Shown here piece after piece: positions 7,871 to 13,438 of a stretch of DNA of 16,079 nt. Each line of letters opens with the position of its first letter. Position 1 is the first letter of the stretch. This stretch comes from Saprospiraceae bacterium (GTDB taxonomy: Bacteria > Bacteroidota > Bacteroidia > Chitinophagales > Saprospiraceae): NCBI GenBank assembly GCA_027009605.1, contig JALVCY010000107.1, positions 1 through 16,079 on the forward strand. Reading direction: 5' to 3'. The position numbers and the translations under genes were made by a program. A model generated the notes under the pieces. The model did not search any database. It saw only the letters and a program-made list of their open reading frames with translations, and was not told the DNA's origin.

Positions 7871-8743
7871 TTGGATAAGCTACTACAATATACGGATTCT
7901 TATTTTTTTCGACTCAAAAATTTTTGGGAGAGTAAGCTGAATCATAAGATGATTAGCTCTGTTTTGGTATTGACTTTTATTGTTTCTGTGGTGCTTAGTA
8001 TGTTGGTGATTGAAGGATGGATTAGTTTGGGCAAATTCGATGAGCAATTTTTGAATCCATTCTTTGCCGTGGAAGTGGCATTTACGCTGTTGCTGATTAC
8101 GGAGTTGTTTAGTTTGATTATTGTTTTGCCAAAGTCTGTGGCCAAATCAGTGGGGAAACAATTTGAGTTGCTTTCGCTTATTTTCTTGCGGAATGGATTT
8201 AAAGAATTTAGCCATATCGGCAATGATTATTTGTGGAAAGACATCAGAAGTGAAGTGGAAGGCATGTTGATGTATGCGGGTGGTGCCTTGGCAATTTTTG
8301 CCATTATGGGATTTGTTTATACCATACAGCAACATATCAAAGTCACGGACATAGAGAAAGATCAAGCCAAATTTGTAAGCATGAAACGATTGTTGGCCTT
8401 GTTGCTGTTAGTAGCTTTTATTGCTATCGGGGTGTCGGATGCTTATGCTTTGTTGACAGAGAGTGTGTACCACCATTCTTTCCATTTGTTTTACTCAGTG
8501 CTTATTTTTAGTGATATTATAATTGTTTTGATTGCCCTTCGATACACTTTGAATTACTATAAAATATTTCGGTATTCATCTTTTGTTTTGGCGACTATAT
8601 TGATACGGATTGCCTTGTCTGCAGAAGAACATTATAATGTGGCTATTGGGGTGGCTTCTGCCCTGTTTATACTTCTTTTGACGATTTCTTATAATTATTT
8701 TTTGCGGGATGTGCCGGTTCGGAAGCTGGAGCGGGATCATTAG
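7871..8743 (+). CDS. Seven-helix integral membrane protein of unknown function
   Basis: I do not recognise the family. The 290-residue product has predicted membrane helices at about 28-47, 63-86, 131-150, 173-193, 203-224, 234-250 and 255-276. A cytoplasmic-looking N-terminal amphipathic stretch precedes them and a charged loop lies between helices 2 and 3 (SVGKQFELLSLIFLRNGFKEFSHIGNDYLWKDI). Arginines recur in helices 5-6 (Arg224, Arg234, Arg246). The chosen start is TTG at 7871: an in-frame stop at 7856 excludes anything longer, and the first ATG (7949, residue 27) would cut into the first helix. It is isolated between repeat arrays on both sides. Codon use looks like that of neighbouring genes, so recent acquisition is not obvious. 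Confidence is in the gene being real, not in any role. Confidence 0.75.
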   Translation: MDKLLQYTDSYFFRLKNFWESKLNHKMISSVLVLTFIVSVVLSMLVIEGWISLGKFDEQFLNPFFAVEVAFTLLLITELFSLIIVLPKSVAKSVGKQFELLSLIFLRNGFKEFSHIGNDYLWKDIRSEVEGMLMYAGGALAIFAIMGFVYTIQQHIKVTDIEKDQAKFVSMKRLLALLLLVAFIAIGVSDAYALLTESVYHHSFHLFYSVLIFSDIIIVLIALRYTLNYYKIFRYSSFVLATILIRIALSAEEHYNVAIGVASALFILLLTISYNYFLRDVPVRKLERDH

Positions 8744-8750
8744 ATGGATT

Positions 8751-8800
8751 GGTCTTTGGTCTTTGGGGCGCGCTTTTGGTCTTTGGTCTTTGGGGCGCGC
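8751..8800 (+). repeat. 23-bp direct repeat containing GGCGCGC
   Basis: GGTCTTTGGTCTTTGGGGCGCGC occurs exactly at 8751-8773 and 8778-8800, and shorter GGTCTTTGG pieces continue to about 8823. It starts just after the stop of the seven-helix protein. The open frames across it are low-complexity and not believable genes. Confidence 0.9.
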
Positions 8801-8849
8801 CTGTGGCGCTTTTGGTCTTTGGCTTGGGTAGTGGTTTGTTTTTGGCTTC

Positions 8850-9050
8850 GTTTATTTCATTATTCGGCATTCGTTATTCACCATTCGATATTCTGCTAGT
8901 TGAAAAAGTTGAAAGAGTTGATTCGCTTCGCTAGTTGAAAAAGTTGATTCGCTCGCAGGCTTCGCTAGTTGAAAAGGTTGAGACGTTCGCCTACGGCTCT
9001 CTAGGTTGAGACTCGTCCTGCGGACTTCGTGGTTGAGAGCTTCGCAGGTT
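8850..9050 (-). repeat. Mini-hairpin array with AT-rich leader, left inverted copy
   Basis: An AT-rich leader with ATTCG-type words (about 8858-8893) is followed by units spaced by GTTGA. The cores, read on the minus strand, are GCGAAGC (8925-8931, 8959-8965, 9039-9045), GCC-GTA-GGC (8989-8997) and GTCC-GCA-GGAC (9015-9025). Each is a short perfect stem with a GNA three-base loop. The same series of units, in the same order, is found in opposite orientation at 12600-12765. Confidence 0.85.
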
Positions 9051-9101
9051 GAGATGATTTGGGTATTTGCCAGGGTTTTTACTTCATTATTCGATATTCG
9101 G

Positions 9102-9154
9102 ATTCTGTATTTGATATAGTTGTAATATTTTTTAGCCACCTAGCCGTTATACCG
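9102..9154 (+). repeat. ~53-bp segment repeated in inverse at 12378-12430
   Basis: The run ending ATATAGTTGTAATATTTTTTAG is nearly identical to the complement of 12378-12430, including the adjacent AGCCRCCTA and CCGTTA words. It shows that the two repeat blocks are true copies and not merely similar in style. Confidence 0.8.
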
Positions 9155-9337
9155 TTGAGCTTACTCCGAAAAGTCAGGCTTGGTGGTTTGTTCTTGAGTC
9201 CACAAAATTTTATTTGGTTTCTCTTTGACAACCCTTCCACAGGTTTCCCTTTCCGAAAAGGAAACCGTACGGTAACCAAATAAAATTTTGTTCAGTGCTT
9301 TAATTTCTGGCTGAGTGGACTTTTCGGAGCGGACACA
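9152..9337 (+). mobile_element. MITE-like palindromic element A, near-complete
   Basis: About 186 bp with terminal inverted repeats sharing CTCCGAAAAGTC (left 9164-9175; right complement at 9318-9329). Exactly 26 bases inside each lies an internal arm: ACAAAATTTTATTTGGTT at 9202-9219 and its complement at 9274-9291. The centre holds a further hairpin GGTTTCC / GGAAACC (9242-9248 with 9260-9266). No protein is encoded. CCGTTATA occurs on both sides (9144-9151 and 9338-9345) and may be a target-site duplication. The inverted genomic copy near 12360-12385 lacks the element. No transposase is present in the window, so it would need one in trans. Confidence 0.8.
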
Positions 9338-9342
9338 CCGTT

Positions 9343-9480
9343 ATATCATTTATTGCCTTCGGCATTCAATTTTTTTCGTGTTTTTTCGTGGCTTTCGTGG
9401 TTAATCATTTTGATGGTTGAGAAAGTTGAATGGCTCGCCGGCTTTGCTAGTTGAGATGCTCGCCAAGGCTCGCTTGTCGT
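9343..9480 (-). repeat. Repeat block related to 12245-12375, with one GCC-GAA-GGC unit
   Basis: Contains a single mini-hairpin (GCCTTCGGC at 9355-9363, i.e. GCC-GAA-GGC on the minus strand), then a T-rich run with TTTCGTGG words matching the complement of 12248-12275. Another GTTGA-spaced unit follows near 9418-9450. In the right-hand block the same place holds five hairpins instead of one. Confidence 0.75.
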
Positions 9481-9540
9481 AGATTTTGAAAATCGGTGGG
9501 TGCTTGAGTGGGTTGGGAAGTTGACTAACAGCATGCTGCT

Positions 9541-10323
9541 TTATTGCTCTAGTAGCTTGGTTAAACTTTTGGCTCTAATCCAATTAAAATCGGAATATTG
9601 GGTGATTAGGGCGATATCGACATTGCCGCCGACTGTGGGAATCATATTGGCAAATCGCTGAAATTCTGCGGTCGAATTGGTTAGAAATTCACAGAAGTCT
9701 ATACCGTCTTGTAGAGAGAAAGCGCCTATATTTATGGGGCTTCGCTGCTTGGCAGCTTCAAATATCTTCATCGCAAAGCCGGTATCCCCACTGATGGTCC
9801 AACCTAGATTTTTGTGCTTTTGGATATTGGAGTTTAGGCCAAAATTAAACTCCAACGTCGTGCCGGTCACATCTTCTTCATTCTCAAATCCTACAATTTG
9901 CAATCCAAATAGCGTCCTGTCTTTATGGAAATTGGGTATTTGGGCAATTTGCTGATTGACTTGGGGCTGAAAATAGGCTTGGATTCGTTGTTGTACTTCA
10001 TCCATAGAAATATCGCCTTGGATGGATTTTTCCAATGTTTTGATATGGTTGTAGATGGTACGGCCGTTTAGGATATTCGAGCCAAAAATAGCGACTCCAT
10101 ATTTCTCCTTAAACGAAAAGAGCTTTTGGGCATAGGAAGAAGTAGAAGAAGGGATGCTGATTGGCGGAAGCTTCACTTTTGGGATATTGATTTCTTCTCC
10201 GGTGGTTGGGGACTTTACCTTAAAGTCTTTTAATTCGGGATTCAAGGAGCTGATGGATGTCTGCAAGGAGTCTGCGGACAAAATCACTCCATCTGCTATT
10301 CTTAGGGATACTACTAGGGTCAT
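9541..10323 (-). CDS. Proteasome/HslV-like Ntn-hydrolase with an insertion
   Basis: A 260-residue protein that reads as a divergent member of the 20S proteasome beta/HslV/Anbu superfamily, threonine peptidases that form stacked rings. After Met removal the N-terminus would be Thr (Thr2), the nucleophile position. ADGVILSADS follows, placing Asp18 where proteasome Asp17 lies. SYAQKLFSFKEKYGVAIFGS (64-82) matches the strand holding catalytic Lys33, so Lys67 is the likely equivalent. TISGDTGFAMKIFEA (176-190) resembles the SGS/GSG turn and its following helix, and VGGNVDIALIT (231-241) the closing strand. About 34 extra residues (roughly 23-62, polar and proline-rich) are inserted before the lysine strand. 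No hslU or other unfoldase is nearby. The gene stands alone inside a repeat-rich region. It could be an inactive relative, but the Thr/Asp/Lys set argues for activity. Ring assembly is inference. Confidence 0.78.
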   Translation of the reverse strand: MTLVVSLRIADGVILSADSLQTSISSLNPELKDFKVKSPTTGEEINIPKVKLPPISIPSSTSSYAQKLFSFKEKYGVAIFGSNILNGRTIYNHIKTLEKSIQGDISMDEVQQRIQAYFQPQVNQQIAQIPNFHKDRTLFGLQIVGFENEEDVTGTTLEFNFGLNSNIQKHKNLGWTISGDTGFAMKIFEAAKQRSPINIGAFSLQDGIDFCEFLTNSTAEFQRFANMIPTVGGNVDIALITQYSDFNWIRAKSLTKLLEQ

Positions 10324-10442
10324 ATCTTTGGTTTAAGTTTCGGTATTCCGGTGTGACGGTATAGCGATGTAACGGCTACCCGGCTCCTAGATTGTTCTAG
10401 GGGCAAAGGTTAAGAGCCCAAGGTTTACAAAATATTTGTGGC
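10324..10442. other. Non-coding, upstream of the Ntn-hydrolase gene
   Basis: No gene on either strand. The words CGGTATAG and GTAACGGCTA near 10359-10380 resemble, in complement, the flank of element A (TAGCCGTTATACCG). The stretch also presumably carries the minus-strand promoter, which I could not place with confidence. Confidence 0.4.
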
Positions 10443-10514
10443 AACCAAATAAAATTTTGTTCCGGGCTCAATTCTTGGCTAAGTGGGCTTTTCGGAGCGG
10501 ACTCAACACAATGT
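10443..10514 (+). mobile_element. MITE-like element B, right half only
   Basis: AACCAAATAAAATTTTGT (10443-10460) is identical to the right internal arm of element A. It is followed after about 25 bases by CTTTTCGGAGCGGACTCAAC, the right terminal repeat. The left arm and left terminal repeat are missing; a small palindrome ACAAAATATTTGT (about 10427-10439) takes their place, suggesting internal deletion. Confidence 0.7.
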
Positions 10515-10556
10515 GACTCAAATATACGGGATTTTTGTGGCTAAGGTTGATTACTA

Positions 10557-10575
10557 GGCATGATATTCACATGCC
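10557..10575. repeat. Small perfect hairpin
   Basis: GGCATG-ATATTCA-CATGCC, six base pairs with a seven-base loop, in an otherwise featureless stretch between elements B and C. No T-tract follows. Confidence 0.5.
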
Positions 10576-10700
10576 GGTGGATTTGTCCAACACATACAGA
10601 GCTGGAATAGAATATGCTGATTAATTATTATGAGTCTATGACAAAATAGACGGGCTCGTAATATGATTGACTCTTTATCCATTGCGATTTTTTGTTAAAT

Positions 10701-10885
10701 TGTTGAGTTTACTCCGAAGAGTCGGATATAGTGGTTAGCTCTTCGCTCCACAAAATTTTATTCTGTTTGCTTCTTTATGGTTAACCCTCTAAATCTCCCT
10801 TCACAAAGGAGACTTATGGTAAACAGAATAAAATTTTGTTCCGGACTTTAATTCTTGGCTATAGTGGTTTTTTTGAAGCAAGATA
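10701..10885 (+). mobile_element. MITE-like palindromic element C
   Basis: Same plan as element A: a left end GTTGAGTTTACTCCGAAGAGTC (10702-10723), 26 bases, arm ACAAAATTTTATTCTGTTT (10750-10768), a central part, complementary arm AAACAGAATAAAATTTTGT (10821-10839), then a degenerate right end near 10867-10885 (TTTTTTTGAAGCAAG). The arms differ from those of element A at two positions and both sides have changed to match, so pairing is kept. The eroded right end suggests this copy can no longer move. Confidence 0.75.
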
Positions 10886-10911
10886 TAAGCAAACCGGATT
10901 TTGACCATATC

Positions 10912-10956
10912 CCGATAATTATCGGTACCCTTCTAAGGGTGCCGATAGCTATCGGC
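10912..10956. repeat. Three overlapping palindromes (CGATA/TATCG type)
   Basis: CCGATAATTATCGG (10912-10925) and GCCGATAGCTATCGGC (10941-10956) are each perfect palindromes. Between them GGTACCC and GGGTGCC pair around TTCTAA. Alternatively the whole segment folds into one hairpin of 19 pairs with one mismatch and two wobbles. No T-tract follows on the plus strand, so a normal terminator is not supported. Confidence 0.8.
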
Positions 10957-11076
10957 ATAGTGGGTTAAAATGAAAAAGACAAAATTTGGTTTGCGACAGG
11001 CTGGTAAGATGCCCTAAAAATGGAAACTTACTGATAAAAAGAATATTTTGCTGGCTTGATAGGTAGAATAAGAGTC
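10957..11076. other. Non-coding spacer, nothing recognised
   Basis: About 120 bp between the palindrome cluster and the DUF559 remnant. I see no frame, repeat or regulatory motif that I can support. Confidence 0.4.
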
Positions 11077-11300
11077 CTACTCAACCCCAAGCTGGTCATC
11101 ATCAAATTCTTTGATTTTAATCCCTAAAAAAGCTTTCACACGTCCCCAATTATTCAAGACATCATCATTCATTAACCAAATAAACTTTAGACCCACCAAC
11201 TTCAAGGCTTCTGTTCTAAATTCCTTCAATTTAATCATGATTATGAAAGCCCCCCATCAACATCAATGATGAGTTTAAATTCATCGCAATAAAAATCTAC
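11077..11300 (-). pseudogene. Remnant of a DUF559-type (Vsr-fold) endonuclease-like gene
   Basis: On the minus strand the bases from 11300 read VDFYCDEFKLIIDVDGG, the typical core strand pair of DUF559 proteins (relatives of very-short-patch-repair endonuclease). The frame then breaks. In another frame the C-terminal part of the same domain resumes: FRTEALKLVGLKFIWLMNDDVLNN, then a helix ending DDDQLGVE and a stop at 11077-11079. The section that normally carries the HxxQxxYDxxR-type motif between them is missing and replaced by a frameshift. No start codon or N-terminal helix is left. It directly follows the stop of the SPFH remnant. A functional product is not expected. Confidence 0.7.
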
Positions 11301-11312
11301 AACGCTCTACAT

Positions 11313-11848
11313 CTACATACTATCTAAGATTTCTTTTTTCTTTGCAGAAAATTCTTCTTCATTAATCAGCTCCATCTCAAATAGCTCTTTTAATTTTTTC
11401 AACTTTTCCATGGGACTTTCTACGGTGGATGGAGGCGTTTGTTGTTGTCCTTGATTCATCAAGTTGGCGGCCCCATTACCTGCATTCATTCCCATAATGA
11501 TGCCTGCACCACCAGCCACATTATTGGCAGCATCACGCATGGCTTGCAGTTGCTGGTGTTCGGTATAATTGATACCGGCAATTTTTGCTGCCAAAACTTC
11601 AGCCTGAATAAATCCAAAACATCAAAACCTAAATCGGTAAACACATTTTCGGTTTTTGCTCGCACTTCAACCGCAATATCATTCAAATTACTATCAATAT
11701 CAACATAAGAAAATTTGGCATTCGCTAAATAATCCGTAATATTTTGAGTAATCCTTGATAAAAATATTTCTTTTAAATCATGATGGCAAAATAGTTCTTG
11801 CCCTGCCACCACATTTTCAAAAAAAACTGGAAGTAGTTGTACAAAACA
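11313..11848 (-). pseudogene. Broken SPFH/band-7 protein with C-terminal SHOCT domain
   Basis: Two minus-strand frames together make the second half of an SPFH (band 7) protein of the YdjI-like type. The upstream frame (11848 to about 11606) reads FVQLLPVFFENVVAGQELFCHHDLKEIF... and KFSYVDIDSNLNDIAVEVRAKTENVFTDLGFDVLD. The downstream frame (about 11608 to 11313) reads IQAEVLAAKIAGINYTEHQQLQAMRDAANN, a Gly/Met/Asn-rich linker and a SHOCT tail (PMEKLKKLKELFEMELINEEEF...KKKEILDSM). The residues normally joining LGFDVLD to the next helix are missing at the junction, so a deletion with a frameshift at about 11606-11614 is likely. The N-terminal half is absent, with stop codons just upstream. Family members form membrane-associated scaffolds; this copy is probably dead. 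Confidence 0.8.
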
Positions 11849-12109
11849 TCATCATTAAATGATTATAATCTTAGGTTTTGGTACGCATAAAGCCCCGTAG
11901 TTATTGAAGTTCTTGGGAGTAAAAAAAAAAAAGGCTGAGATAAATTGTCTTAACAGTGAGCTTACGCAAAAAAAAAGACTTAGTAGTTTACTCTTAATAG
12001 AACAAGGAGTTTACTCTTAAGAGCATTCTGATGCAAAGCCCCCTAACGCTTGATTAATTGAACAGAAAGTATTCAATCAAAATAATATTTGGCAAATTTT
12101 CCAACTATT
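11849..12109. other. Non-coding stretch with poly-A runs and a short direct repeat
   Basis: No coding frame is convincing. It holds A12 and A9 runs (near 11923-11934 and 11969-11977) and AGTTTACTCTTAA twice (about 11985-11997 and 12008-12020). A word GTGAGCTTACGC followed by A9 near 11956-11977 vaguely resembles a left MITE end and lies at the right distance from the right-end match at 12121, so a heavily eroded fourth element is possible. Confidence 0.4.
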
Positions 12110-12119
12110 TCAAAAACTA

Positions 12120-12147
12120 AACTTTTAGGAGCGGACTCAACGTTTTA
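12120..12147 (+). repeat. Isolated right end of the MITE-like family
   Basis: ACTTTTAGGAGCGGACTCAACG at 12121-12142 matches the right terminal repeat of elements A and B with one change. The following GTTTTAACGTATAGGCAGCC is, in complement, the same type of flank seen left of element A (AGCCACCTAGCCGTTATA). Confidence 0.6.
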
Positions 12148-12279
12148 ACGTATAGGCAGCCGAGAAATCCTGCAATTAATGGTCAAGGGTCAAAGCTGGG
12201 CGACAACCAAACCACCAAGTTGGTTAAACCACAAAAGACACTAGTTTTCAAACCACGAAAACCACAAAAAAAATTAATC

Positions 12280-12362
12280 GCCATAGGCAACTGAACGCCG
12301 TAGGAAATTGAACGCCCGCAGGGCAAATTGAACGTGCGAAGCACAAATTGAACGCCGAAGGC
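12280..12362 (+). repeat. Tandem array of five triloop mini-hairpins
   Basis: Five units at 17-20 bp spacing, each a short stem with a three-base loop followed by a spacer of the type AAATTGAAC: GCC-ATA-GGC (12280-12288), GCC-GTA-GG (12297-12304, last pair lost), GCCC-GCA-GGGC (12314-12324), GTGC-GAA-GCAC (12334-12344) and GCC-GAA-GGC (12354-12362). Stem bases vary in pairs; four of five loops are GNA. Confidence 0.9.
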
Positions 12363-12377
12363 AATGAACGGTACAGC

Positions 12378-12430
12378 GGTTTAACGGGTAGGCGGCTAAA
12401 AAATCTTACAACTATATCAATTACAGAATT
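12378..12430 (-). repeat. Inverse copy of 9102-9154
   Basis: Complement of the segment left of element A, including GGCTAAAAAAT and ACAACTATATCAA. Here the flank continues directly into the hairpin array with no MITE between, so it serves as the empty version of the site. Confidence 0.8.
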
Positions 12431-12469
12431 CCAAGAATAAAGTAAAATCCCAATCAAAAACCCAAATCT

Positions 12470-12765
12470 CTCAACTAGCGAAGCCTGCGAGCGAATCAAC
12501 TTCTTCAACTAGCGAAGCTTACGAGCGAATCAACTTCTTCAACTCTTCCAACTAACAGAATATCGAATGATGAATGCCGAATATCGAATAATGAAGTACT
12601 AACCCAAACAAAAACCCAAATCGGCTCAACCTGCGAAGCTCTCAACCCGAAGTCCGCATCCACGATAGTAATCGGGACGAGTCTCAACCAGAGAGCCGAA
12701 GGCGAACGTCTCAACTTCTTCAACTAGCGAAGCTTGCGAGCGAATCAACTAGCGCAGCGAATCAA
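12470..12765 (+). repeat. Mini-hairpin array with AT-rich leader, right inverted copy
   Basis: Plus-strand units ending in TCAAC with cores GCGAAGC (near 12479, 12513, 12633, 12727), GCC-GAA-GGC (near 12696) and GC-GCA-GC (near 12753), plus an interrupted GTCC-GCA-GGAC unit at 12652-12678. The section GAATATCGAATGATGAATG at about 12552-12570 is the complement of the leader at 8858-8893. Unit order is the reverse complement of 8895-9050. Open frames across it are repeat translations and not credible genes. Confidence 0.85.
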
Positions 12766-13406
12766 CTATAATACTTCCCAAATTTCCCAAAATACCTCTT
12801 ACGACCAGGACGTATTTTTGCGAAAGCGAATCCCAAACCATTGACCACCACTAAGCCCACCCCGCGTCTTCGGCAAATAGCATAAAAAGCTTTGCGCTTA
12901 TCCTTTGGCAAAGCTTTTAGAGCATCTTTGGGGACGGCCACCCACTGTTCGTTGGCGGGATATTGACCCAATTGTTTAAATACGGCTGCTTTTTGGTATT
13001 TTATGGTATTTCTAGTCAACCAATGATTCAGTTGGTAGCCTGTCAAGAAAATCAATACCGGTATCAAAAATTGCCAAAACCCATCATCCATCTTGTATAT
13101 CGTCAACAACGAACCGCTAGCCAAAACCAGCGCCAACCCCACTCGCAAACTATAATAACGCCGGATATTTTTTGCGGAAGCGGGGCGTATGGCTGCTAAG
13201 GTTTTTTGGGACTTGGCCTCCATAGACACCACATAATCCCCCCAAATAAGATGTTTAAAACGCAGCAAACCATCGGCTCGTTTCCGCCCGTATTTGGGCA
13301 AAGTCGTGACTTCTTTTTGCGCAAGCACTCGGCTTCTAGCCCGTCGTTGATAGCGCCGTCGAAGAAAATGGAGCGCTTTGTGCTGGACGTATTTTTCAGA
13401 GAGCAT
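12762..13406 (-). CDS. Membrane protein with PD-(D/E)XK nuclease-like motifs
   Basis: Family not recognised by name. With the ATG at 13406 the product is 214 residues; a GTG three codons earlier (13415) is the other option. The residue numbers below count from that GTG. The N-terminal part has the order expected of a restriction-endonuclease-like core: Glu7 in a first helix (SEKYVQHKALHFLRRRY), Asp48 in KRADGL, and Glu66-x-Lys68 in VSMEAKS. Two membrane helices follow (about 89-107 and 114-131). The C-terminal part (about 134-200) resumes with a helix and EQWVAVP ... AICRRRGVGLVVVN, like the last strands of the same fold. The protein is very basic throughout and ends RKRYFGKFGKYYS. It lies 33 bp after the saccharopine-dehydrogenase-like gene in the same direction, so co-transcription is likely. 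Nuclease activity is a hypothesis from spacing of acidic and lysine residues only. Confidence 0.7.
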   Translation of the reverse strand: MLSEKYVQHKALHFLRRRYQRRARSRVLAQKEVTTLPKYGRKRADGLLRFKHLIWGDYVVSMEAKSQKTLAAIRPASAKNIRRYYSLRVGLALVLASGSLLTIYKMDDGFWQFLIPVLIFLTGYQLNHWLTRNTIKYQKAAVFKQLGQYPANEQWVAVPKDALKALPKDKRKAFYAICRRRGVGLVVVNGLGFAFAKIRPGRKRYFGKFGKYYS

Positions 13407-13438
13407 GGGAGGCACTGACTTTCCAAAAGTGGGAATCT

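Noticed and set aside
8667..9534. Several short open frames on both strands across the repeat area
   Set aside because: Their translations are just repeat units read in frame (Ser/Arg/Gln-rich strings ending at unit boundaries), with no domain and no plausible start signals.
12248..12723. Two minus-strand open frames of 72-86 codons
   Set aside because: They translate the hairpin arrays and share their borders; the same pseudo-protein words recur in other arrays at different frames.
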